Shown here: piece by piece, positions 10,401 to 15,127 of the stretch | How positions within the stretch are numbered: position 1 is the first letter of the stretch | How the letters are laid out: each line of letters opens with the position of its first letter | NCBI GenBank assembly: GCA_016213305.1 | Contig: JACRAV010000246.1 | Span: forward strand, 1-27,441 | Source of the DNA: Candidatus Zixiibacteriota bacterium | GTDB taxonomy: Bacteria > Zixibacteria > MSB-5A5 > GN15 > FEB-12 | DNA length: 27,441 bases | Direction: 5' to 3' | Program-made: the position numbers and the translations under genes | The notes under the pieces: generated by a model | What the model saw: only the letters and a program-made list of their open reading frames with translations | What the model was told of the DNA's origin: nothing | Database searches by the model: none

Positions 10401-12406
10401 ATGCGGACGATCGTTTCGCAGGTGTCGGGTTTGCCACAGACGCCGGTGGCTTCAATGCGGACAACCAGATCGGCCGACTGATAGGTCTCGACACAGATCT
10501 GTCGCCCGTTCACGTATGCGTTACCGGACAGTACCTGAAGCGTGACAGGCGAGGTGTCGCCGGGATCGAGCGGTGAGAAACAGAAAGGCGCATTGGTGTC
10601 GGGGATGTCAGGGCACTCAAAATATGTGTATTCCGGCAAGCATCGCAGAACCGCAGGATGGCCAATGTTGACCGTTACCACCTGCGTGTCGGCCTTGACG
10701 ACGTTGCAGTCATCGGTGGCGGTGACGATGATCGTGAAGGTGCCCGACCCCTCAGGCGTGAAACAGACATTGTTATCCCGTATCTGACCAATACTGGTGA
10801 AGACCGACTTCAGATTGGCATCCTGCACCAACAGCGGCAGGCAGAGCTCTTCCGGCTGGCAGAGATTGATGCTGGTGTCGGCGCCGAGGTGCACGACGGG
10901 CGGTTGGTTCATCGTCACGGTGACCAGCGTCGTATCCAGACCTTTCGCTCCGCAGGAGTCCGTGGCGGTGGTGATAATCGTGTATATCCCGGCCGTATCG
11001 GCGTTGAAACAGACCCGGTTGGTCGGGCGGTCATAGGTTCCGAAATTCGGCGTTACCGAGGTGATGTTGAGATCGATATCGTCAACCAGAAGCTGGAAAC
11101 AGACCTGTTCCGGCTTGCACAACGCGATGGAAAAGTCTTTGGCGGAGGTCACCACCGGCGCATGATTGGGGCTGGCGGTGACATGGGTGACGCAGGTATC
11201 GGCCGCGCCGCATTTGTCCACGGCTTCGATGATGATATCAAAACTCCCCGGTTGCTGGGGATTGACGCAGACCTGGTTACCGTCCAGAGTGGCGTTACCG
11301 GAAAGGAGGCGCAGAGTCAGCGCATCGCCATCGGGATCGGAGGCGTCGACCATCCAGCAGAAAGGTCCGGTGGAGCATCCCGAAAACAGTTTTTCCGTCG
11401 GGCAGGAAATGGTCGGAGGGCGATTGAGATGCACGGTCACGACGACCGTGTCGAGAATGCAGATCGGCACGCGCGCGGCGACGGCTTTGGCACCCAGACA
11501 ATCGTCGAGCAGGCAATAGACAAACAGGTACTGAGCGGAATCGAGCCGGGCCGGAACGAAGGTGGTTTTGCCCGATGTGTCGGTGAGCATAATAAATTCG
11601 CCGGGGCCTTCGGACTGGATAATCTGCACCGGGCCGCCCTCAGGGTCGTGGGCGGATATATTCAGCGTAATGGCGCTGGTGTCGCAGACATACAGAACGG
11701 TGTCGCGAGTATTTAAGGGCGGAGGCAGATTGACCGAGACCGTGTCTTCGACGATGGCGGTGTCGGACGAGCACCCATCGAATACGCCGACAACAAAATG
11801 CGTCACTCCGGCGGTCGTTGTATGATAGGTCAATTCGCCGGTGGTACCGTCAATGGAACCGGGACCGGACAGGAGCGCGAAATACAGGCCGTCGTGGTCG
11901 GGATCGGTAGCAACAACGGGAAGCACGCGGGTGGTGTCCCCCCCGCAGAGAGTTCCTGCAAAAAACTGATCGTTGATGCGGGGAGGGGAATTCATCTTGA
12001 TGGTGAACGTAACGGTATCCGTGACGGTCTTGTAATAGCGATCCTTCACTTTCCAGATAAAGCGATACGTACCGCTGGTCTTGGGAAAGAAGCAGATATG
12101 CTCTACAAACGAATTGGTCGGGAACAATTTTGGAGCGTAAGTGATCGGTCCGGAAATCAGCGTCAAGAGCAACGAGTCGTCCGGATCCACATCGGTGCCC
12201 TTGACGTCGTAGCAGACGGAATCGGGGGCGCACAAAAAGATCGAAGTGTCTCTCGGCAGAATCAATGTCGGATACCACTTCGGCTCGGTAGCGGTGACAC
12301 TCTCAGTGGAAGCAGGTCTAGTCGAGGTTCCGGCCGAGAGCCAGGGGGCCCAGAAAACAACAATGAGTATCGCCAAGAAGAGATGTTGAAACCCGATCCG
12401 TTTCAT
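1421..12406 (-). CDS. Giant secreted cysteine-rich repeat protein with cohesin-like, dockerin-like and C-terminal sorting domains
   Basis: The product is about 3661 residues. ATG at 12406 is preferred over an in-frame ATG at 12436 because GGAGG (12415-12411) sits just before it and the protein then opens with a signal peptide (MKRIGFQHLF, hydrophobic core, cleavage after LSA at residue 25). From residue 26 to about 3160 there are about 36 Ig/cadherin-like repeats of 80-95 residues, with a typical pattern of PPVV, LC(x4-6)VC, D-x-D-x-N, VCFxPDTxGxY, TDSCG, DT. A cohesin-like beta domain (about 3164-3312), a dockerin-like pair of loops (GDVNLNG and TDINADG, about 3379-3442) and a FlgD-Ig/Por-type tail with NYPNPFNPST ending KKMILLK (about 3573-3661) follow. 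It is inferred to be exported to the cell surface as a long disulphide-stabilised adhesin, fibre or scaffold. The frame is intact over 11 kb. The specific function is unknown. Confidence 0.93.
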   Translation of the reverse strand: MKRIGFQHLFLAILIVVFWAPWLSAGTSTRPASTESVTATEPKWYPTLILPRDTSIFLCAPDSVCYDVKGTDVDPDDSLLLTLISGPITYAPKLFPTNSFVEHICFFPKTSGTYRFIWKVKDRYYKTVTDTVTFTIKMNSPPRINDQFFAGTLCGGDTTRVLPVVATDPDHDGLYFALLSGPGSIDGTTGELTYHTTTAGVTHFVVGVFDGCSSDTAIVEDTVSVNLPPPLNTRDTVLYVCDTSAITLNISAHDPEGGPVQIIQSEGPGEFIMLTDTSGKTTFVPARLDSAQYLFVYCLLDDCLGAKAVAARVPICILDTVVVTVHLNRPPTISCPTEKLFSGCSTGPFCWMVDASDPDGDALTLRLLSGNATLDGNQVCVNPQQPGSFDIIIEAVDKCGAADTCVTHVTASPNHAPVVTSAKDFSIALCKPEQVCFQLLVDDIDLNITSVTPNFGTYDRPTNRVCFNADTAGIYTIITTATDSCGAKGLDTTLVTVTMNQPPVVHLGADTSINLCQPEELCLPLLVQDANLKSVFTSIGQIRDNNVCFTPEGSGTFTIIVTATDDCNVVKADTQVVTVNIGHPAVLRCLPEYTYFECPDIPDTNAPFCFSPLDPGDTSPVTLQVLSGNAYVNGRQICVETYQSADLVVRIEATGVCGKPDTCETIVRIRINQPPQVRTAPDFSVFLCRPESVCFAANVDDPDFNVVAIHTSFGAYDKTSNRICFNADTAGLYRIITTATDSCGASAMDTTIVTVTMNQPPVVRLGADTTINLCQPEEVCLPMLVQDANLKSVFTTLGQIRDNKVCFTPEGAGTFTIIVTATDDCNVVRADTQVIKVTIGHPALLTCKPEYDYFVCPTDTTATFCFSPLDPNDTSSVTLRVLTGNAVVNGRQICVSTNQSADFVVRIEATGVCGTPDTCETLVRMRINQPPRVQTASDFNVALCRTESICFEAYVDDPDFNVVDVRANYGTYDKASNRICFNADTAGTYRIILTAKDTCGATAKDTTVVKVGMNKSPIVALGKDSSINQCSPAGVCVSAVVTDDNLKSVSANFGAYDSQKHTVCFTPDTSGRYTIVLTAEDSCGFKAADTAIITVRAGHKPLVKVADTSIYLCYPRELCLPVSISDQDGDIKSITVNRGKYVNGTVCFVPYNAGTYPVIVTVTDSCGSVVSDTGIVTVRTDQSVQLVCPRDTTIFLCKPDTLCFPVGGIPDDATVKVTGTNVKWDPQTKSVCFYSDCCLQNIIKVEVTTACGNVFTCSFTVAVQTNSAPIVAVPRDTSIFACAPGGKICMPVAVNDIDRNVMSITSSFGTYDAYRQILCFYPDTAGVYTAVITAKDSCGLTATATTRIHVKLNTPPGIAIFIPDTLVDPLVCGSGPTEFCVEFSPADLDGNIVSIEALSGTLQPDNRTICMSVTDSGSYRLTMKVTDACGAWDTASYDFYASRRDSVAITCLPGPLANYFCKGDTIKFPLKISGNPDEVISSVGYWHDGCLYLPSDTASETNTFDVTIIARGICNTDTCSVRFVAHLVSAPQIACPGDTTALICGPQTLSFSIKGTGYSSISVNPPAYVEGDKVLLPVSGTESHTLQVIASGSCGSDTCSFTVNTILNTPPVVESRDTTLLLCKLQPVCVPIHVTDIDANITSISTSFGQILTSGGGGVAVDKKFARADIMLGGEEGSILSSPQLSTDTSVQVCFTPDRFGDYRIIVTATDACVAAVDTVVVTINSDGSVAIVCPTVEPATLCKPDSLCVPITISGSGFTVSTSFGKYENGRLCFPVDTGGTYTIHVIGTAACNADTCNLKIPVTLYSPVDVACRGTDTSVFVCKPGQTISIPVTITGPYTLVNVSPQNATIVDGHIILPITAAGPIPVKVVASNSCYRDSCMFTVNAVINQPPVVTVDPLHTFELCDFGKVCFKFHATDPDKNIVELRSSLGIINDSILCFTPEAAGDFPITIKAIDACGDTTVATTTVRIVKIEYPQIACPLDTFRTVASFPDSVRINLEVIPTSANVSVFPGGRYDVSAKQLVVFIPSAGTHTFKVLASTQCGTDSCSVVVKGEQFIPAQVECLASLDTLMCLSNPVTLCLPVTITGTAVSVVVKPVGTYANGQVCLPISTSGTINLQIIASNSQTADTCTTKITVRDGRPPLVQLSDTSIFLCQSESVCLPVTISRTDFGIADIKVTGGRYVGGETPRVCLDAPSNGVYSIIVTAVDSCGHSGADTATVKISINKSPVVTVDSKISRSLCLPAEVCIPVSVVDDNLQSVVTTLGQYNSQTGQVCFNADTSGTYNIAITATDACGAKATGTTSVTVKINRTPVIAGLRDTTVYLCKPQYVCLPVSINDPDGEQLTISTNRGKYENGTICFAPYDSGSYQIIVTATDPCGAQTVDTATVRVHTDQGLVLVCPKDTTIFQCAPQQRCFPIGGIPDGATVRVQGTNVKWDPETKSVCFYSDCCLENRITVYVTTQCGTYSCSFTVKVQTNSAPIVVLPRDTAYVACTFGKICLPVAINDIDKNVASVTAVGGTYDAYRQIVCVTPEGPGVYPIIVTATDTCGLSDVDTTFITLLENHPPVVTFNPTDTLFKQCSPTQICIPVTLSDPDGNIVNVAVEGGTYNSTRGEVCIVPTGPRRYCATLTVTDKCGLTDTKSVCVTILDGDRVDIQCPNPRPTDTLCVAGPVCLPVPVTGTGYTVSTSFGVWSEGQLCFNADTSGLYTIKVIAKAQCNADTCTVTQAVKILDKVDVVCPGNQAIFLCGPDTLCYDLTRSASVIGVVVTAPAYVSGSQICVPVLTAGSKTITVIGLGKCGADTCTFTVNATFNSAPVVKAGKDTTLTECTFKQVCLPFTVTDLNNNVAHVTTSVGTISGNTVCFTPTGYGAVDIIITATDSCGAVGQDTVRVTYNQGLSAKITCPSGQQFASLCKPDSVYVVVPITPSTAKVTILPAGSYNPATGKVAIWVTSAGTKHIKVKAEAQCATDSCEFDLQVTFNEPPKVTCRSAIDTLMCLTRDNQLCFPLTVTGTGVTVTVKPSGTYSAGVVCIPVTAAGKYDTKIVATGVCGADSCVVPITVRANQASTLHLPTDLTIQRCPQDTQTVCVVGFSARDAENPVTLSMVCGIGTYTAARADSGSICFKPTGLGRYEFCFQATDGCTTISDTFAVTFTPKPDCDVCLKVSIDGGSCTPVGLRKQVAINVQSNEAIGGFDLLVGYDASALSFQSATIANTDITGWEYFIWKIGGAGCGAACPSGVVRLVGIADINNGGNHPPDSSLHPNGALVYIEYQIKNDQSLGGQFVPVSFVWYDCSDNSFSNPSGTLLLVDRRIYHAEKTLLWDETDDVHYPESARQMGIGAPDSCLNQGGKTAPVRCIDFINGGVCIIEADSIDARGDVNLNGMSYEIADAVVFTNYFIRGLAAFSVSIPGQIAATDINADGLTLTVSDLALLIRIIVGDAEKVPKLNPYPDQAVVETATSDGLIHVTTETMDNIGAAYFVYDLDPSMQVGRITAGSDASGMDVLSSVENNQLRVLVYNIGKNRIESGTRELLQISMTGSGAVKLSHVELVDYQGRPYAARIGRIGLPDQFVLNQNYPNPFNPSTVIGFSLPQSSSWTLSIYNVTGALVREFTGQSEAGNIEVIWDGRGQSGNQTASGIYLYKLSAGSFTDTKKMILLK
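1424..1690 (-). other. C-terminal FlgD-Ig / Por-type sorting domain of the giant protein
   Basis: The last ~89 residues contain NQNYPNPFNPSTVIGFSL, a WTLSIYNVTGALV strand pair, a VIWDGRGQSGN turn, GIYLYKLSAG and a basic end KKMILLK. This is the pattern of the FlgD-Ig-like/T9SS type A C-terminal domain used in Bacteroidota and FCB relatives for type IX-linked export and surface attachment. Whether this organism has a functional T9SS cannot be read from the window. Confidence 0.88.
2081..2272 (-). other. Dockerin-like domain in the giant protein
   Basis: Two F-hand-like segments are separated by about 20 residues. The first is GDVNLNGMSYEIADAVVFTN and the second is TDINADGLTLTVSDLALLIR, followed by IIVGD. 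Both keep Asp/Asn at loop positions 1, 3 and 5 and Gly at 6, as in calcium-binding dockerin loops. Both place the closing Asp one residue later (position 13, not 12) than the classical clostridial dockerin. Residues are about 3379-3442. Confidence 0.75.
2470..2915 (-). other. Cohesin-like domain in the giant protein
   Basis: Residues about 3164-3312 read as an all-beta module beginning LKVSIDGGSCTPVGLRKQVA. Cohesin-style phrases follow: a NEAIGGFDLLVGYDASALSF core, then GVVRLVGIADINNGG, and then GALVYIEYQI leading to FVPVSFVWYDCSDN. The order fits cohesin/type-I-like folds placed directly before a dockerin-like module. The assignment rests on motif resemblance only. Confidence 0.68.
4712..5725 (-). 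repeat. Four-repeat segment (repeats 26-29), distant copy of 8351-9367
   Basis: This segment encodes four successive repeats starting NKSPVV and ending before ENHPP. It matches, domain for domain, the segment at 8351-9367 (start NKSPIV, end before NTPPG). Shared unusual features include the FPxGGIPDxATV strand, TNVKWDP, KSVCFYSDCCL and GTYDAYRQI. Offset is 3642-3645 bp, so one codon has been gained or lost within it. It is a segmental duplication rather than independent repeats of the same family. Confidence 0.85.
8351..9367 (-). repeat. Four-repeat segment (repeats 12-15), distant copy of 4712-5725
   Basis: This is the upstream partner of the 14-repeat-period duplication. It includes the one repeat type in the protein with an adjacent cysteine pair (SDCC), found only here and in the 4712-5725 copy. 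At nucleotide level, bases 8701-8710 align with 5056-5065 with a single difference. Confidence 0.85.
9626..11167 (-). repeat. Two tandem copies of a three-repeat block (774 and 768 bp)
   Basis: Blocks 10394-11167 (repeats 5-7) and 9626-10393 (repeats 8-10) encode the same order of three distinct repeat types: one with VDDxDxN, one with LGADTxINLCQPEE, and one with CFSPLDPxDTS. A fourth unit (repeat 11) begins the cycle again at 9625. The block lengths differ by two codons, in the stretch preceding FCFSPLD. The similarity is higher than between neighbouring repeats, so the block was duplicated as a unit and relatively recently. Confidence 0.85.
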
Positions 12407-12410
12407 CTTT

Positions 12411-12438
12411 CCTCCAAAAAGGATGACAGAGGTCATCC
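12411..12438 (-). promoter_or_regulatory. Terminator-like hairpin abutting the Shine-Dalgarno of the giant gene
   Basis: On the minus strand GGATGAC (12438-12432) pairs perfectly with GTCATCC (12427-12421) around a CTCT loop. It is followed at once by TTTTT (12420-12416) and then by GGAGG (12415-12411), 4 nt before the ATG at 12406. The stem plus T-run has intrinsic-terminator form, so it could act as an attenuator or as a structure that controls ribosome access. Function is inferred; the pairing is seen directly. Confidence 0.55.
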
Positions 12439-12460
12439 GAACAATATCACAGCCAAATCA

Positions 12461-12484
12461 GCGATTCGTATATCCACGAATCGC
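12461..12484 (-). promoter_or_regulatory. Perfect 9-bp hairpin in the giant-gene leader
   Basis: GCGATTCGT (12461-12469) and ACGAATCGC (12476-12484) form a perfect inverted repeat around six bases. It lies in the predicted 5' leader of the giant gene, about 55-78 nt before its start codon. There is no T-run on either side, so it is either an RNA stem or a protein-binding dyad. Confidence 0.5.
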
Positions 12485-12600
12485 CGAATGAGAACATGCC
12501 ATTCGACCAATCAACTGTGTTCCCCGATTTAACCAATCCCGGGGGGACCAAAATGCAGGTAGCTATTGACGCTAACTCACTATGTACCTTTAGCATGGCC

Positions 12601-12628
12601 AATATACATTGAAGTGATGATTTGTCAA
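12601..12628 (-). promoter_or_regulatory. Sigma-70-like promoter for the giant gene
   Basis: On the minus strand TTGACA (12628-12623) is followed after 16 bp by TATATT (12606-12601), a full-consensus -35 and a 5/6 -10. Transcription would begin near 12594, giving a leader of about 188 nt that contains both hairpins. Housekeeping sigma specificity of the host is assumed. Confidence 0.65.
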
Positions 12629-12819
12629 GCTCAGAGTTCATCGAAAGACCATGATGCAAAGTCCGCGCCAACCGCAAGTGGCGATCCTCCGCCCCCCCAT
12701 TCGACGCAACCCCTTGTGGGATACAATCCGGCACCTGCTCAAGGTCCGACCACCCGGGCCTCACCTATGACGCCGGTTGCGCAATTTGGCCGCCGATCTT
12801 CCACGAATAATCGTCGCCA

Positions 12820-12849
12820 TTGACAAAATCGAGTAAACAGAGAGATATT
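12820..12849 (+). promoter_or_regulatory. Probable acs promoter
   Basis: TTGACA (12820-12825) is followed after 18 bp by GATATT (12844-12849). Transcription would begin about 27 nt before the acs ATG. A GGAGAG ribosome-binding sequence (12871-12876) lies 7 nt before that ATG. The -35 is perfect and the -10 is 4/6. Confidence 0.5.
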
Positions 12850-12883
12850 GGCTCAATAGTCAGCCCTATAGGAGAGAACTCGC

Positions 12884-14857
12884 ATGGCCCGGTCAAAGAA
12901 AACCAAGCCCAAAGGCAAACCTGCCAACCTCACGATCGAGACCTTACTGACGGAAAACCGGGTATTCAAGCCGAACCCGGTTTTTGTCAAACAGGCGAAT
13001 CTGCGCGATAGCGCCGTCCTCCGCAAGGCCGCCTCCGACCCGGAGGGTTTCTGGGCCGAGATGGCCGGTGAGCTGGTTTGGAACAAGAAGTGGAGCCAGG
13101 TTCTTGAATGGAAGGCCCCGGACGCCAAGTGGTTCGCGGGCGGGAAGCTCAACGTAACCGAAACCTGCCTCGATCAGCACCTGACCAACGGCCGCAAGAA
13201 TAAGGCGGCCCTCATCTGGGAGGGGGAGCCCGGAGACAAACGGACGCTGACCTATTATGCCCTCTGGAAACAGGTCAATAAGTTTGCCAATGCGCTCAAA
13301 GGTCTGGGGGTGGGCAAGGGGGATCGGGTGGCTATCTACCTTCCCATGATACCTGAATTGATCGTTTCGATGCTTGCCTGCGCCCGAATCGGGGCGATCC
13401 ATTCGGTCGTGTTCGGCGGCTTCTCCCCCGAATCGCTCCGGGATCGGATCAACGACGCCGGGGCCAAGCTGTTGATCACCGCCGACGGCGGGTACCGTCG
13501 AGGGCAAATCATCCCGCTGAAGCACGATGCCGACGTCGCCCTGGCCGATTGCCCGACCATTGAAAGTGTTGTTATTGTGAAGCGGGGGGATTTCCTGTTA
13601 CGGGTCAAGGAAGGGCGGGATCACTGGTATCACCGGCTGATGCAGGAAGCCAAGAGCTACTGTCCGCCCGTCCAGATGGGTTCCGAGGACCCCTTGTTTA
13701 TCCTCTACACATCCGGATCGACGGGCAAGCCGAAGGGCATCTGGCATACCTGCGGCGGGTACCTGACCGGCGTGTACGCCACCAGCAAATATGTATTTGA
13801 CCTTAAGGATAATGATGTCTTCTGGTGCACGGCCGACTGCGGCTGGGTGACCGGACATTCGTACATCACCTATGGTCCCTTGGCCAACGGCGCGACTCAG
13901 GTCATGTATGAGGGCGCCCCCGACTGGCCCGATCCGGACCGGTTCTGGCAGATTGTCTCGGAAAACGGGGTGACGATCTTCTACACCGCCCCGACCGCGA
14001 TCCGGGCATTCATGCGCTGGGGAAAGGAATGGCCCGACAAACATGATCTGAGCACATTGCGCCTGCTTGGTTCGGTGGGCGAGCCGATCAATCCGGAGGC
14101 CTGGATCTGGTACCATGAGGTCATCGGGAAGGAGCGCTGTCCGATTGTCGATACGTGGTGGCAGACGGAAACAGGCCACATCTTGATTACCCCCATTCCC
14201 GGTATTACCTCCACCAAACCCGGCTCGGCGACTCATGCGTTTCCGGGAATCAGCGCGGTAGTTCTCGACGAAAAAGGGAATGTAGTCAAGGAAGGGGGCG
14301 GGTATCTGGCAATCACCAAACCGTGGCCGGGGATGCTGAGGGGCATCTGGGGGGATCGGCAGAGATTCGTTGATACGTACTGGACCAAGTGGCCGGGGAT
14401 ATACTTCCCGGGCGACGGCGCCAAGATCGACAAGGACGGGTATATCTGGATTCTGGGGCGGGTAGATGACGTGATCAACACGGCCGGTCACCGGATTTCG
14501 ACCATGGAAGTCGAATCGGCGCTGGTAGAGCATGCCTCGGTGGTGGAGGCGGCGGTGGTAGGTATCCCGCACGAATTAAAGGGGGAGGCGCTGGCCGCCT
14601 TTGTGACGCTGGGCAAGGGAATCATCGGGGACCAGAAACTGAGCGGGCAACTCAAGGATCATGTGGCACGCAAGATCGGCGCGCTGGCCAAGCCGGACAA
14701 GATCATCTTCTCCGCCGATCTCCCCAAGACCAGGTCGGGTAAGATTATGCGGCGCCTCTTGCGGGATATTGCGGCTGGAAAAGTCATGGGTGACACCACC
14801 ACGCTGGCTGATCCGGACGTAATCAGCAGAATCAAGAAGCGGTACGAGGAAGAATAG
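12884..14857 (+). CDS. acs: Acetate--CoA ligase (AMP-forming acetyl-CoA synthetase)
   Basis: This 657-residue ANL-superfamily enzyme activates acetate with ATP to acetyl-AMP and then transfers the acetyl group to CoA. It is used for acetate scavenging and acetyl-CoA supply in the cytoplasm. Length matches the family (about 650). Visible in order are the phosphate loop YTSGSTGKPKG (from about residue 274), WCTADCGWVTGHSYITYGPL, the Acs-specific WWQTETG (about 424-430), GDGAKIDKDGYIWILGR with the hinge Asp/Arg (about 510-527), and SGKIMRR near the end. K620 in that motif is the conserved adenylation-step lysine that is acetylated in many Acs enzymes. The N-terminus is rich in Lys and Pro (MARSKKTKPKGKP). 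The start is supported by GGAGAG 7 nt upstream. It is a single-gene unit ending in a strong terminator. Confidence 0.96.
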   Translation: MARSKKTKPKGKPANLTIETLLTENRVFKPNPVFVKQANLRDSAVLRKAASDPEGFWAEMAGELVWNKKWSQVLEWKAPDAKWFAGGKLNVTETCLDQHLTNGRKNKAALIWEGEPGDKRTLTYYALWKQVNKFANALKGLGVGKGDRVAIYLPMIPELIVSMLACARIGAIHSVVFGGFSPESLRDRINDAGAKLLITADGGYRRGQIIPLKHDADVALADCPTIESVVIVKRGDFLLRVKEGRDHWYHRLMQEAKSYCPPVQMGSEDPLFILYTSGSTGKPKGIWHTCGGYLTGVYATSKYVFDLKDNDVFWCTADCGWVTGHSYITYGPLANGATQVMYEGAPDWPDPDRFWQIVSENGVTIFYTAPTAIRAFMRWGKEWPDKHDLSTLRLLGSVGEPINPEAWIWYHEVIGKERCPIVDTWWQTETGHILITPIPGITSTKPGSATHAFPGISAVVLDEKGNVVKEGGGYLAITKPWPGMLRGIWGDRQRFVDTYWTKWPGIYFPGDGAKIDKDGYIWILGRVDDVINTAGHRISTMEVESALVEHASVVEAAVVGIPHELKGEALAAFVTLGKGIIGDQKLSGQLKDHVARKIGALAKPDKIIFSADLPKTRSGKIMRRLLRDIAAGKVMGDTTTLADPDVISRIKKRYEEE

Positions 14858-14868
14858 ACGTATAAGAT

Positions 14869-14896
14869 GTCAAGCCGCAGGCGGCTTGACCTACAA
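14869..14896 (-). repeat. REP-like hairpin element 1 (GTAG head, minus orientation)
   Basis: The reverse strand reads TGTAG, then GTCAAGCCGC, CT, GCGGCTTGAC. It is a near-perfect stem preceded by GTAG, the arrangement of REP elements. It begins 12 nt after the acs stop. Confidence 0.6.
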
Positions 14897-14920
14897 AACT
14901 TTCGACGCCCAGACGGGTTT

Positions 14921-14950
14921 CGTAGCCCACCGCTTTGCGGTGGGCTTTTT
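14921..14950 (+). terminator. acs rho-independent terminator, also REP-like element 2
   Basis: GCCCACCGC (14925-14933), a TTT loop and GCGGTGGGC (14937-14945) form a perfect 9-bp GC-rich stem followed by TTTTT (14946-14950). It lies 67 nt after acs and is in the correct orientation to end it. A GTAG tetranucleotide (14922-14925) sits at its 5' edge, so the terminator itself looks like a member of the REP-like family. Confidence 0.85.
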
Positions 14951-14971
14951 CGGTGTTCCCACACCCGGAAC

Positions 14972-14996
14972 GCGCACCGCGAGGCGGTGCGCTACG
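14972..14996 (-). repeat. REP-like hairpin element 3 (inverted partner of element 2)
   Basis: GCGCACCGC (14972-14980), GAG and GCGGTGCGC (14984-14992) form a perfect 9-bp stem. On the minus strand it reads CGTAG followed by CGCACCGC, matching CGTAG-CCCACCGC of element 2 but in opposite orientation, with compensating C-G/G-C changes that preserve the stem. Confidence 0.65.
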
Positions 14997-15037
14997 ATGG
15001 ATACCTTTTGACCGATCCGGACGCGATCAGAAAAGAT

Positions 15038-15127
15038 GTCGAAGCTACAAGGGGCTTCGACCCACATCCTCCGGTGTCGAAACCACAAGGGATTTCGATC
15101 TACAAGAGACAGGGATTTGATTTACAG
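15038..15127 (-). repeat. Three further, more decayed REP-like units in tandem
   Basis: On the plus strand, units start at 15038 (GTCGAAGC, ACAAGG, GCTTCGACCCACA) and 15076 (GTCGAAAC, ACAAGG, ATTTCGATCTACA), with a partial third at about 15102-15126 (ACAAGAGACAGGGATTTGAT then TTACA). Each begins or ends with a GTAG-like head on the minus strand (GTGG, GTAG, GTAA). The last one overlaps the stop codon of the lipoprotein gene. Confidence 0.55.

Larger units (their letters stand above)
12407..12883. other. 477-bp divergent intergenic region (giant gene / acs)
   Basis: This is the longest gene-free stretch in the window. It holds the minus-strand promoter and two leader hairpins of the giant gene on its left half, and the acs promoter and ribosome-binding site at its right end. 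Between about 12630 and 12815 I see no convincing gene, RNA or repeat. The short open frames here have no recognisable protein character. Confidence 0.7.

Noticed and set aside
8360..11716. Long plus-strand open frames opposite the giant gene (e.g. 8360-9316 and 10658-11716)
   Set aside because: They are complementary-frame shadows of a GC-rich repeated gene. Their products are rich in Gly, Arg, Asp and Val with no recognisable domain or start signal.
1421..12406. Regularly spaced repeated sequences that could suggest a CRISPR array or tandem satellite
   Set aside because: The period is about 250 bp with diverged copies, and the whole stretch is one intact reading frame; repeats are protein domains.
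12407..12436. N-terminal extension of the giant protein to ATG 12436
   Set aside because: That ATG lies within the leader hairpin, and using it would bury the signal peptide behind ten residues; the GGAGG sequence fits the ATG at 12406.
12447..12823. Short open frames in the 477-bp intergenic region (12447-12764 minus, 12566-12823 plus)
   Set aside because: No ribosome-binding site, no domain, and they overlap the predicted promoter elements.
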